Of a stretch of 64,000 nucleotides of DNA, positions 1 to 11,960 are shown in pieces. Each line of letters begins with the position of its first letter. Within the stretch, counting starts at the first letter, position 1. A model generated the notes under the pieces. That model saw only the letters and a program-made list of their open reading frames with translations. It had not been told where the DNA came from and made no database searches. Location of the stretch: the NCBI RefSeq assembly GCF_028453695.1, contig NC_135773.1:15128001-15192000 (forward strand), in the 5' to 3' direction. Origin of the DNA: Augochlora pura. Its lineage: Eukaryota > Arthropoda > Insecta > Hymenoptera > Halictidae. Made by a program: the position numbers and the translations under genes.

Positions 1-1650
1 AACTTTTGTTACTTAATAGTAAGTATTATATATGTTAGTTTTGTTACTTGAAAATATATTCACGTGAAAATGTGACTAAAATTTCTGAAGAAAGACGTAC
101 ATTACAAAAATGCTTGACACCTCTCTTCATCCAGACAAATATTACCTCTAATTTCAAAATTGCCTACATATTTTCTACCTTTAACTTTTGTGTGTTCAAT
201 CGATACATTCATAATATTTGAAATTTAATTACTTAACCCCTTGCATACATAACGAATCAGACTGGTGATGGAAATTTCTAGTAATAAACTGTTAGGTATG
301 AATGTTAATCCCTTGGAAATATTTAAAAATCGCGAAAATCACAGTTTTGTCTCGATTTTCGACACCCCCGATCAATAACTGTAAGAGGTTTGCAGTTATT
401 TAAACTTTACAACACTTTCTGCCTGAAAACTTGAGATTTTTATTTATCTCTGTCAGTCTAAATAGTAGCAAAGGTAAGAACTAGTATTATAGTCGTTGTC
501 CAGCAGACTAATCCCACTGTTATAAAAAAAAATTCAAATCATTTGAACCAATTTTAAAAAAGTGATACCGCTTGTAAAGCTGTCAACATACTTTTATCGC
601 GGGAATATACATTTTCAGTCAACTTTCATTTCTTGAAATTAATGGAGAAAGTTCTTAATTTTGCGTGAAGTTTCGCAGTTTAGTAATAAATGATTATAAG
701 TAGAGATACAGCCATTATTCTGAATACATTCATCAATTTTTAATTATTACATGATAATACTGAAGAAATAGTACTAACATAGTCAATACATGTATCCATC
801 CATATATCACAAAAAGTTTTGTTAAAACTATAGAAGTTGTGGTATTAAAAAGTAATCATCTTCTACAGTAATAGTAGGAATGTTGTACTTTGTATATATA
901 CATATATAGTATTTATATACACATATAGGACTATATAAAAAAAACATTGTTTCATCAAGTGTGCAATGCTGCAATAAATTATAGCTATCCGTTGGCAAAT
1001 TTTAAAAATATCTTCTCCAATTTTTCTGTATTGCACTCACGACTCTTCAGAAAAATTTCTTTCTAATTTACAACGTAGTTTATAAGTTTATTTTCATTTA
1101 ACCAGTGTTTCTAATTTGTCAATATTATCAAAATCAATTTTGATAAGGAAACAATAGACACCCTAATATTTATTTTAATTATACCATGTGGAAAATTCTG
1201 TTCATGTACTCACAATGAAAACAATAAGGTAATTAATATTTCCTTTAGTATATCAGGTGTTCGATGACCCATGAACGGTTATTATAGCACGTTAAATTAT
1301 AGTCGTATAAGAATAACTCGACTAAAGTTCGTCCGAAGGTCAATCATTATTTTATCCGTCTTCTCGAATTTAACGATATTATAATACATCAACCCGTCTG
1401 AAAAATGTAGATGATGTTGAGATACCGTACAGTGATGATCATAAGAAAAAGAAGCTTACTATTATACGATGCGTTCATTCATATCTCGAGCTTTCACCCT
1501 TCGCACTCGAGTGACGACTCTGCGACGCCATTAAAATTATTGTAACACGTTCCAAAATTATTTTTATAGATGTCGCTAAAGCTTAGATTTAAAAAATTGT
1601 TGAAAGTCTAAAACTGTTGATATGAGTCACGAGATTCAATTTCATATGCA
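1..1650. other. AT-rich noncoding DNA
   Basis: No gene seen. A TTAACCCCTTGC word at 233-244 is one change from the family P terminus. A short 'tatatatacatatatagtat' run lies near 892. Confidence 0.5.
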
Positions 1651-1744
1651 TAGAATGGATTTTGTTATATAAAATGGAAATATTAGAAGCCAGAAAAATT
1701 ATGTTAGATTTGCAATTGAAATAGCTTCGAGTGCAAAGGGTTAA
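1651..1744 (-). repeat. Dispersed repeat family P, copy 1, ending TTAACCCTTTGC
   Basis: About 94 bp, some 85 percent identical by eye to 52071-52164 in the same orientation. Shared words are 'ttgttatataaaatggaa', 'agaagccagaaaaatta' and 'cgagtgcaaagggttaa'. On the minus strand it starts TTAACCCTTTGCACTCGA. The same 12-base terminus recurs elsewhere in the window. Confidence 0.82.
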
Positions 1745-1950
1745 TTCTTATTTGATATCATATAATGATATATCGATCATTCGACATCATATAAATCAAT
1801 GCTTGTATGTACGATCGAGTACTTTTGCTGTTTCTCCTTTACTAAGTTTTTACTTCTTCACAGGATATCACAAAACCGTTCTAGATTTCCACTGCTTGGG
1901 CACCTTCAACTCAATCAACGTTCTATGAAACAAAATGTATATAAACTGTT

Positions 1951-2165
1951 TTAATCCCTTGCCGTGTCATTTCCTTTACACAATTACTATGATTAGAATA
2001 TTTTCGATCGCGTTAATTTCTTAGTCGGAAAAGGAATTTTATATTTACTGTGTGCTTACATCTACTCGAATTTTTAAATGTTACTGACAAGAGAATAAAG
2101 TTTGATTCCTACTTAAAGGAACGGATGAACATTCATACCTGACAGATTATTATTACAAACAGAAA
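1951..2165. repeat. Dispersed repeat family Q, copy 1
   Basis: Shares the order 'atgattagaatattttc', 'tttatatttactgtg', 'actgacaagagaataaa' and 'ttaaaggaacggatgaaca' with 30258-30480, and 'gccgtgtcattt' with 61246-61550. It lies shortly after family P copy 1. Confidence 0.6.
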
Positions 2166-2860
2166 CTTTGTAAGAATGTGAAACGAACTTACAGATATTG
2201 TTACATTATTTTCAACTTACCACAGTTACGTTCTATGGGGCGCTATACAACAGGAATCCTCGAGATCTCAGATTTACCGTCGTCACATTAAACATGAGTA
2301 AAAGCGTTACTTAATACATTGAAAACAATATCCCCAACAAATTGCCTAAATTCTAATTTTCTAAGCTTTATGTACTTCTACATTGTTGAGATTCAGCTCA
2401 GAGGTGTAGTGTATCGCAGGAAAGAAACTTTAGAATCTAAAATTATTGGTCGCCCACGTTACAAAACTGCGGAGCGGGCACACGAGACGTCTTAACGCAG
2501 TGAGAAACGCACGGAGATGGAAGAATCGCTTCGTCAGCGAAGAGACGATGATCGCTCGCCGATCGTCATTTCTCGATCATGGGTGTGTAAAGCCACGTAT
2601 CGCACCTTCATGGGGCTACGTATTTAGGGCGCCGTTTCCAATATACATTATTACAGAGAGCTATAGGAATGTTAATCAAAGAGTCGGATAATCGTATATA
2701 AAAAACAGTATTCAAAGACTGATCCTTCTCTGCTCTGAAACCACCGTGCACTATCGCAATAAAGCGACAAGCCTCGGGAAAGACTAGGTCTCCCAGGGGA
2801 TCGTCATGCTTGGAGTGTAAAAGAACGAAGGAGAGAGTCTTTGCATTTTTTTACTCTGTC

Positions 2861-2891
2861 TGACTCTCTCTCTCTTTCTCTCCCTCTCGCC

Positions 2892-2937
<46 letters not shown>

Positions 2938-2975
2938 ATCTCCGTCTATATCTCTGTCTCTTTCCTTCTCTCTCC
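2861..2975. repeat. (CT)n microsatellite tract
   Basis: A polypyrimidine run with a pure (CT) core at about 2900-2932 and interrupted flanks (ctctcgc, tctatatct). The minus-strand open frame with Arg/Glu repeats is a by-product. Confidence 0.95.
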
Positions 2976-4105
2976 GTGGACTGCACTTTCTAATGCCCGA
3001 ACGCAGTCGATCAGTCTCCGGTAACCAGATTGCTTCCATTTCGAGGAACGACTGGAACGATCTGCCAGAGCTCTCCCGGCGCCACGGATATGGCTGGATC
3101 CGTCCGCGTGCAAATTTACGCGGAATCGCGGAAAAGTAACTTCCTGGGTTTAATGCCTCCAGCCCCTGGAGCACTTCGGTTCGTCCCTGCTACTTCGTAG
3201 TCGACGTGCGCCGGTTGACGATGAATCGTGTGAAAATAAACGGAACAGGAACTTTTCGGCGTCGGGGACGCAAGGATTCGATGTCATTTCGGTGATGGCA
3301 TCTATCTGCACTAGGCTGGTCCTTAGCTATGGGAATCGGAAATTTTGTGACATTTTCTTTTGGTCTTGCCAATATAAGTTGTTGTGACACTTTGCAAGAC
3401 AGTGTGCAAAATTTCGAAGTAAACGGACGGCGAGTTTGAATGACTTCATTTTCAATCATAATTCAAAGACAAAGCTTTAGGTAAACAATTAATGAGTAAA
3501 CTGAGGATTTTATGTATTTATGGCAAAAATGGGTATGTAAAATTTGAAGCATTTCAAGTATTCGCAGAAATTAAGAATGTAGAAAATTCGTATATTGCAT
3601 AAAGATCGACAGTATAATGGCGAGCTTGCTTATAAAAATATATACAGAATCGCGTGATTTCCTTCATTATTAGGCACACCGCGTATGACGCGATCTGGAA
3701 AGAAATATAGAAATAAATGAAGCAATAAGTAAAGAAAATATCATTATTTTTCTTTATTATTTTTAGAATTATTTCATTTAACGCTTTGTTTCCGAGAAAT
3801 CTGAATTAGAGACTAGAACGCTCACTTGCCGAAAAGGCTACAGCGAGTCGCCGTTCGCCCTGGTGACGAACTCTTATCTTATAAAAACAGAACACCGATG
3901 GTTAAAAGAAGCCGAAAAGGATTCTTGGAGGTGATATTTGTTTCATCACAAATCGGTATGGAAATTCAACACTATGCAATAATATTACTTTTTCAACTTA
4001 CTGTTTCTCGAAAATGGAGTCTTGAATACACGAAATTTATTATATATTTACGACTCTTTCCTTGACATAGAATTACCACCTTTCCAATTATACCTTCAGT
4101 TACAT

Positions 4106-4240
4106 GACACCCTGTATATTCTTCCTAACCAATAGGTGTTTTTGACAATTATACTCGTCGTAAACGAATGACAAAACTTTGTGTTACGACTAGCATATTT
4201 GTCGAAAACAGCTAACTGGTTAAAACAGAGAATAAAAAGT
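4106..4240. repeat. Small repeat with AACCAGTTAGCTGTTTT inverted ends, copy 1
   Basis: It starts with ACACCCTGTA and holds inverted words 'aaccaataggtgttttt' and the reverse of 'gaaaacagctaactggtt' about 90 bp apart. A related copy is at 35734-35850, with the same inner word 'atactcgt'. It directly precedes the MITE at 4246. Confidence 0.55.
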
Positions 4241-4245
4241 ACATA

Positions 4246-4570
4246 TAGAGTGTCCCGAAAATGTCTAACAATGTGGAAATGAGGGATAGTTGAAATCATT
4301 CCAAGCAATTTTATCCTTTACAACAATTTTCTCCGACTTATCGTTAACGAATTATTAACCGAATCGCTAATCAGCGGAACTGGGCTGCGTCCATTCGTTG
4401 GCTCAGTAGTCTGGCCCCAGCCAAGCTCGTCTCTCATTGGTCAATGTTTTTCGTTAATAACTCGTTAACAACGTCTCGGAGAAAATTGTTGTAAAGGGAA
4501 AAATTCCTTTAACTGACCTCAGGAATTCCTCGGTTGCCGATTGCGAGTAACTTCTGGGACACCCTGTATA
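4246..4570. mobile_element. MITE, CAGGGTGTCCC family, copy 1
   Basis: A 325-bp element with arms of about 130 bp. The right end reads GGGACACCCTG before TA; the left end is GAGTGTCCCG. Diagnostic arm words are 'attcctgaggtca', 'aattttctccga' and 'gttattaacgaaaaac'. The centre contains 'agccaagctcgtctct', which is shared with the copy at 41460-41804. No coding sequence. Confidence 0.85.
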
Positions 4571-4689
4571 TCAATTAGAAACGTTCAACAATATTTCCGA
4601 AATGTCGAAACACAATTATGTTTGAAAATAGAACGATATCATTCACATTTCCCAGTCTTTAGTGCAAACGCGACACAGGTTCCCGTTAC

Positions 4690-5130
4690 TCGATCGCTTG
4701 CGAAGTGTCATCGAAACATTGAAAGTAGAAAAATAAGGACCACCCTAATTTGCACACGTTGGCTGCTGAAGTGTCCGGTCGTCATTCCCTTTTCACATCG
4801 CGTCGCTCAATTATCGAACGATCGGATCTATTCTTTACGCCGCGTACTAGTTGCTTGATTGCTCTTAAAGGGCATAGCCGGATAAGGGTGAGCGATGCTG
4901 TATATGTAAGGCGCCTTTCCGGCTACACCTTCTACTATTATCTAGTTCCCGATTGCGCGTTCCATATCTCTCCGACGTACCTTAATCAAGATTAATCCGG
5001 TTGGTTGCTTAATTGTTAGGAGAGCAACTTCTGGATTTAAGGTCCACTTGAGAATTGACCGCTCCGCGTCCCGCGTACTTTCGAAAGTAGTAACGTAACT
5101 CGTTACGGAGTCCGCTATTGGAGATCATAG
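4690..5130. other. Small GC-richer island with TAATCC site
   Basis: Contains 'cttaatcaagattaatccgg' (paired homeodomain/bicoid-type core). Open frames on the + strand are unrelated to known proteins. Confidence 0.3.
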
Positions 5131-5191
5131 TTGATTTTGAAATTCTAAGAAATACACATTTATATGGCTACAAGTACATATATGTACGTTT

Positions 5192-5390
5192 TAAGTCACC
5201 GCGTATACTAATCCAATTCACAAATATTTATTTAATATTTATTAATAGTAATTTATTAATAATATTTTTTTAATATTTATTAATAGTAATTTATTAATAA
5301 TATTTTTTTAATAATATTTTTTTAATATTTATTTCAGTTTTGGAACATAAATATATTTAAGTCACCGCGTATACTAATTCAACTGCTACT
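5192..5390. repeat. 25-bp direct repeat around an AT-rich tandem duplication
   Basis: The word 'taagtcaccgcgtatacta' occurs at 5192 and again at 5359, 167 bp apart. Between them a unit of about 50 bp ('aatatttattaatagtaatt' plus 'tattaataatattttttt') is repeated in tandem with a partial third copy. It may be a target duplication around an AT-rich insertion or a local tandem event. Confidence 0.8.
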
Positions 5391-6379
5391 TCTCTACACC
5401 ATGCCTAATATGAGTAGCTATTCTAAATTAAAATCTCAGCTTATTTATTTTACATTTTCCTCGCAAATTTCGTTGTTTCGTTTGATTGTTGGTTATGTCA
5501 AGGTTAGTGATCGCTCAGTGGGCAACTATATTCGTAAAATTCATTGCAGGAAGTTTTTAGAAGAGATTCGATTATATTACAAATTAATTTCTATTATTTT
5601 TATGATTATATTATCGTGTAGTGCATTGAATGAAGTCTGAGACTTGTTAGTATATATCATTAAGGTCGAAGAGTTATTTCAAAAATTCCTTAATTTTTAA
5701 CATATTGTTTTCTGGTATGAGACTCTTGGATGTTTTTATTATAATATCAAACCAAAAAGACGTTAAAATAAATAAATCGTGAAAGTGATTATGAAGAAAA
5801 TTATGACGTAGAATGTTTGTCTTCTTAAACAAGCATTTACTGTTTAGACGTACATGGTGAATACTGAGTCCAATGCATAAGTGCACTGAGCCCTTTGCTC
5901 TTGAAGAGCGAATTTGAAGTACCACTAAAAGTTATCATATTTTGATTCAACACATTAAAAAAAGATTATTAACAAATTCATCCTTTGCACTACGTGTTCG
6001 TTTATTATTATGTTGATTAGCACTTCTTCGTGCTGAAGAAGATATATCAGTTGCGTCTATAAAAATAAAAATTAAGAAATTTGTTGTTCTTGTCGAACTT
6101 TCAACATTCGACATGGAGTATATTTGATATAATACTAAATTATTTGTTATAACCTTAAGCTATCGTAACTTAGGTACATATAAGAATAAAGATAATACTT
6201 TTATTCGTCCTTGCCGTAGCATAGCGATAATTTACAATGTCGTACTCTTTTTTACTTGCAAATATTGTACATATGCATTTACTGACGAATGTTAAAGAAC
6301 ATGTTACACAGATACATATTCTTGAATATCTTAATATATGATGGAAATTTGTGTTGTAAATATTATAGTATCTATAATA

Positions 6380-7075
6380 CAGGGTGGGGCAGTAACTATT
6401 GCTACCTCAAATATCTTCGAAACTATAAGTTTCACAGAAATATCTGCTGAAACAAAATTGCACAGTACGAAGGGGGCCATCCGGTGGCGATAATAGTTCT
6501 TTTGCAGGTGGAGGTCCTTGAGAGATTTGAAGGTCACCTTTATTTTTTTAAATGGATCGGTCTGTTTTTGCTTCCGTATCATGATAGAGGATCTTAAAAC
6601 GAGTTCAACGACCTATTACACAAGGTCATTGAAGGTCGTAGAAAGTAGAGAAAGGCGATAATACTTACGGTTTTGGTAGTAAATAAAACATACGTTTATA
6701 GTAGGTATTCGAAATGATGGCCATCACTATCAATGCAACATTGGATTCATTTTACGATTGATTGACTTGTAAGTCTTACAGCGTCAGAATTTATTGACGC
6801 ACAGGCTGCAATAATTTTTTTTTTCAATGACCTTATGTAATAGGTCGTTGAACTCGTTTTAAGATCCTCTATCATGATACGGAAGCGAAAACAGACCGAT
6901 CCATTTAAAAAAATAAAGGTGACCTTCAAATCTCCCAAGGACCTCCACCTGCAAAAAACTATTATCGCCACCGGATGGCCCACTTCGTACTGTGCAATTT
7001 TGTTTCAGCAAATATTTCTGTGAAACTTATAGTTTCGAAGATATTTGAGGTGGCAATAGTTATTGCCCCACTCTG
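6380..7075. mobile_element. Long-arm inverted-repeat element (TA-targeting), 696 bp
   Basis: The left arm 6380-6633 and right arm 6833-7075 are near-perfect reverse complements, about 245-254 bp, separated by a 200-bp loop. Both ends read CAGGGTGGGGCA (left) and CAGAGTGGGGCA (right, reversed) and are flanked by TA (6378-6379 and 7076-7077). There is no coding beyond short mirror-image open frames in the arms. The class is probably Tc1/mariner-like or a related TA-inserting family. A transcript through it would fold into a very long hairpin. Confidence 0.9.
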
Positions 7076-8699
7076 TATATAGTAAATAATGATTTGTCAA
7101 TTTATATTACATTATTTATTATAATAATATATCTAAAATAATTTTGTTACAAAATTGTTTATTTTCTTCTTGAAAGGCAAATGCTACAGAAAGCCCGTTG
7201 TCAGGAATATAAATCGGACATGCTAGAAAGTAGACTTCCGTTAACGTTAATGGATCGAACGCATGATCGGTTATGCAGTAGCTACCTGGTATCCGTTAAT
7301 CGTCATAAACCGTTCGATAATTAGCAAGCAGTGGAATGGCATTGTTACGCGAGACGTCCCATGAAAATGAGTGAGAATCGCGGTCGGAAGTATCGCGTTT
7401 CATGGGTCATTAATTCGTCTTTGTTTTGCATCTCGATTATCTCCGACTCGCAAATCTACAAATAATATGCCATTGTGTGCAGGTATATCAGCTTTATCAG
7501 TGATAATGGACTGACTTTTCCTTCCCCGTAATCGCGTTGTCATCGTTACTTATCTTCATACCTCGTTTTACAGTTCCATTTTCCTTCCGTCTGACGTTAA
7601 ACTCTGTGTATACTAAGCTCTAAATCTAGAACAACATTAGCCTTGAAATGTCGCGTTGTTCTACGGTTTTTCTACTTTTTTTCATTCATGTTCGTCGCGA
7701 CCAAGTTTGCAAGCAAAGTGATCACGATATATTCGACTTAATGATCCGGAGCGTTCGCCGGACATTAATCAATCTTCTTTAGACTCGCCAAACAGTCGGG
7801 TTGTAATTAAAAATAAATATTATTCTTCCGTTCAAACAGGATCTATTTAGTGTGTTCATCGTCTAGACGGTTGATGCCACGTGTAACATTAAAGTGCTCA
7901 TTCTAAATATCAATCTCTTCTATTCTCGATTAATATGTGCCGTTAGTTTTATATTGTACCCTTTGTTATCGCCTAAGTTTTTATTTATTACATCAGTTTT
8001 GTTTTTAAAGCAGTGTAAGTCCATTAAATCTAAAGTTGAAACGAATAAGAATTTTGCAATATTAGCTGTAAAAAAGTAAGCCTAGTAATAATGCCATTAA
8101 TTTATATACAATTTTTATTATAATTGAATAAAGATTGAATTAATGTTAACATTTAATTATTTTAGTAAATTATTATTTATTTTTAATATAACATGTTCCA
8201 TAAAGTGGACTTCTTCTGATTGGATTCTAAATTGTATGTGTATATAATTTAAGGGAACGTTATTAAATACTGATTGTAACTGTAAATCACATATGATACG
8301 ATTAATTCTCACCATACTTATGATAATCACAATAATTCGAAGCTTAAAAACGATCGAATTGAATCATACTTTACAGAATTCAAAATATTTCGAATTGAGT
8401 AATCAACTAATATTGTATACTGATCTATTCCAAAACTATCGCAACCAACAAGGAAGAACTATTTGGGAAATCGTTGATCATGGGCACGAATGATTGAGAA
8501 ATTTTGATTACGTCAATCCACCGATATGCATCATCTCTGGAAGATACATCAAAGCTGCAGAAATTCCTGTGAAAGTAAATGCAGCTGTTACAGTTTTAGT
8601 TTCTTATTTATTATTCTTCGTTTCATTATGGTAACAAATTCGCACGACTATGACGAGTGATGTTGGACACTGTATAACTGAAGTTGTAATTGAATTAAC
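7076..8699. other. AT-rich noncoding DNA
   Basis: Nothing recognisable; short AT-rich open frames at 7894-8079 and 8293-8493 have no splice or protein support. A slightly GC-richer part lies at 7190-7420. Confidence 0.5.
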
Positions 8700-9530
8700 A
8701 TGGGTCGGCTTCTGCATAACTAATTTTTGTACTTTTCGTTCCTTATTCAATTAATTCAGTAACATTATTTTTCATTATTAAAAATATGCTATCGTGTACC
8801 TATGTCTATACATGTACATGGTAAACCTATTTTACATACATGGTATTTCTATTTTACATATAAATATCAGCACTGTTTGGCGGCATGATATCGATTATAA
8901 TCACATTTGAGAATTTTTATTCCAACTGTAACAGAAAATACAGAAGCTGTTGCATAACTTCGATATTCGCTTGTATTCCGGCATGTTGCATTTTCGTGCA
9001 GATCGTTGCAGTTATCAGTTTAAAAAAATTGAATAACATCTTTTGTTCCCCAATTCTGAGTTCAGTACACGTGACTTTCCTATTTATAGATATGCATCCA
9101 TAAAAATCGTTATAGAACACCTAGTGATTTGTATAAACTGTGACATTGAATAGAGAAAGAATTTATTTACAATGCTGTTTTTATAATTATTGTTAAATTG
9201 ATAATGTTACTCTATCTGGTTATTTTTTGAATCAAAATAAAAAAGTTGAGATAAAATCTTTTTATTATTGTTCCTATTGAGAGGAGACATGTTTAATCAC
9301 ATTAATATAAATTCATATTATGTAGATTGATGAATTAAGCAAGAATTTACAACTGATTAACTAATCTCCAATAAATACGTATGAATCTATCAATAAATAT
9401 GTTACTGAAATTATCTACATTTAACTGCCAATTCGAAATTCTGATAATTTTGGCAATGATTTGCATTTAAACGCTAAATTATAAAAAGAACCCTTTTGAT
9501 AAAAATAGGTATACACAAAATCGCGGTAGA
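8700..9530. repeat. Dispersed repeat family R1, copy A (longest)
   Basis: This is the reference copy of an unnamed AT-rich family of at least 0.8 kb. Diagnostic words in order: 'tttttgtacttttcgtt', 'cggcatgatatcgatta', 'aacagaaaatacagaag', 'gttgcataacttcgat', 'ggcatgttgcatttt', 'caatgctgtttttat', 'gaatttacaactgatta' and 'acacaaaatcgcggta'. The same order recurs at 28.5, 33.4 and 55.3 kb. Short open frames on both strands do not resemble transposase or reverse transcriptase. No termini could be fixed. Confidence 0.8.
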
Positions 9531-9559
9531 AATAATGTTAAATTATTCGAAGAAGAAAG

Positions 9560-10440
9560 AGCTCCGACAGTGGCTGCTTGTAACAGATACAGCGAATCGT
9601 TACTTTGCACAGAGATCCGCATTTTAGTCGCCAACCAAACCCAGAACCAAGGTCAATTACGTAGTAGACAACTGCATGATGTCAACGTAACGATATCCGA
9701 ACGGTGGCTACGGTTCAAAAACTGAATCCCATCCCACGTGAACCGGACAGGATTCGCGGAACGATTCATCCCCATTCAACAACGGATTTCCTTGTCTCGT
9801 CCGTGGTAGAACGTGACCGTGGACAAGAAACCGCGGAAAACTGGTTGCCCGTAAAGCTGGGTCACCGAATAGTCTCCGTGAAATCGAGAACACGGTCCCT
9901 TCTTCATAAAAGTCGGACGGGCGGGTCAGGAGTTACAAGCGCGCGTTACCCGTAAAAAGTGGCGCATCGGTGCATCCCGGTGCAGCAATAAAGACGAGGG
10001 CGAGATGTCCGACAGGGGAGCACCAATTTCAGGACATCTCGTTTGCCGGCACGACGCGACGCGACGCGACGCGACGCGACGCGACGCGACGCGACGCGAT
10101 GCGACGCGACGCGATGCGAAACGGCGGAAGAGCGTATCTACGTGCCCCGTCTCCGCGGCGCTCGACCCGAATCGGTCCGGCCCGGCTCGGTTCGGCTTCG
10201 CCGTTCCGTCTGAATAATTCCTGGTATCTCGTTGACCCATCTTGGGAGAGACACGTACGAAGAGATACAGGGACAAAGGGGCGCGTTCTCGCTCGCGATA
10301 ACGCTCCGCCACCTTCGGCGCCTCCGCATCTTCGCCGAGACGAGACGAGACCGGAGACCGGAGACCGGGGATCGCAGACGAATAGACGGACGCGGTGCGA
10401 CGGCGCGACGAGACGCTGCCAAACCGCGTCATGGTGCTTC
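9560..10440. other. GC-rich island, no recognisable gene
   Basis: This CpG-containing island surrounds the (GCGAC)n tract. Long open frames on both strands are compositional. Small tandem words 'ggagaccggagaccgg' occur near 10353. It may be a promoter or noncoding first exon; no TATA or clear start site was identified. Confidence 0.45.
10051..10119. repeat. (GCGAC)n pentanucleotide microsatellite
   Basis: About 13 tandem GCGAC units with two GCGAT variants, inside a GC-rich island. Several open frames on both strands cross it (Arg-Arg-Asp-Ala-Thr repeats), only because the repeat contains no stop codon in any frame. They are not genes. Confidence 0.95.
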
Positions 10441-11754
10441 ACTTTGTCGAAAAACGTCGCCGATATACTTATTTTTCTTATTAGGTTGCTGTACAGAAAC
10501 CATTAGCAAATGGTCGCTACACGATTCTTTCCAATCGATTCGACAAATTGTTACAGAGATTCTAGAGAAAAATAAATACAGGGTATTTCGTTTGAAACAG
10601 GTCACCTAAATACACCTCCCCCATAGCGATGTGAAAAGAACTTGTGTACGGAGTTTGGTTGATATCGAGAGACGACTACGATGGAAAATGTAGTCTTTTT
10701 AATGTTATTTTTGTCGGAGTTCGCGAAGCGTTGATATTGATTTTCACGTAAGTGCATATTTCTTTTGTATTGCATCGTGTACTTGATGTGAAAATGCATT
10801 CGGATGCGTTTAATGTCTTGATCACAAAATGGCTTGACTCACAAAGTGATCACGAAACTGACTTTTGATTTAAATACGTTATTCGGTAGCTTTGTTTTCC
10901 TCCTGTTGTGCAATTGTTTATTTATTCGTTTCGTATGTGTAATAAAGTAACTGCTCGTTTAAAAACTATAGAATTCCAAATTAATAACAACATTTGTCAT
11001 TTAATCGTACGGGAAAATCATCAATTCATTAGGTTCCATTTCTTTCGTAAATAATCCTTGCATATTGACGATATTAAATCAATCTTTATAAATTCTCGTG
11101 AACATTCTTCTACCGATTCAAATACCGCCCTGCTTATTTTCCTCATAAATGCATAAATGATGCGACTTCTACTTCCCGAATACGGCTAAGCATGGAGCAG
11201 AAGAGCGGGTTTAACTCTCGAATGGCGGAACTTGGGGCCATTTTAGCACTATGGTTATAAACGTTCCATTTGAATACTAACTTTCTAGCAACCAGTTTAT
11301 CCCTTTGCATTCCGTTCGCGCCATTGTAGACATGTTCATAATTTACTGCTTTCTAATAGCACTTCTGCTACTGCATTCCATTAAAATAATGCAAATTAAC
11401 GGTGGAACTATAGTAAATTAATTCGCACGTATTTGTTATTCTCCCTTCTTAAAAGAAAGCATTTGTTTCTCAGAAGAATAGCTTTAACACTAAGTCTATC
11501 GTGTCCTGCGATTAATGTATATTGTTTTATAATAATAACGAGGTCAGAGTTTATTTAAATTTGATACATTTGTATTGTAATATATGCTTGACCAAAAATT
11601 TCTTATTCTAATGTGTTCTTGACTAAATATTTCTTATAAAAATTATAAAACATTTTTATAATATCACGAACTGTAGTAGGAAAAATCAGAATCTAGTAAT
11701 TTTTACTGGTTTCGTAATTTTAGTGTCAAAAAATGTTTCCTAAAATATTGTTTC
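10441..11754. other. AT-rich noncoding DNA
   Basis: No gene or element termini seen. A possible short terminus-like word 'tacagggtatttcg' sits near 10577. Confidence 0.45.
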
Positions 11755-11960
11755 TAGTCGAATATATTATTCGAATATTATTCATTGCTCCCAACAAATT
11801 ATTTCACCTATTTATTTAAATTATCTCCATTTATTATTCGAATCGGTGATTTGAATAAACTCTGCTTATTATTCGAATAAATCACTTAAATGCTATCCAT
11901 TTATTATTCTAACAAATTATTTGAATAAAGATTGTAAATTTATTTGAATAATAATTTAAG
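11755..11960. repeat. Degenerate array of palindromic TTATTCGAATAA words
   Basis: Units of about 35-40 bp alternate 'ccatttattattcgaat' with 'gatttgaataaa', repeated three to four times with drift. The palindromic TTCGAA core makes the region able to fold on itself. No gene. Confidence 0.6.

Noticed and set aside
2851..3174. 107-codon minus frame with Arg/Glu repeats
   Set aside because: By-product of the (CT)n microsatellite.
9926..10609. Six overlapping frames of 94-178 codons
   Set aside because: Produced by the stop-free (GCGAC)n repeat and GC-rich flanks; repetitive Arg/Asp/Ala translation.
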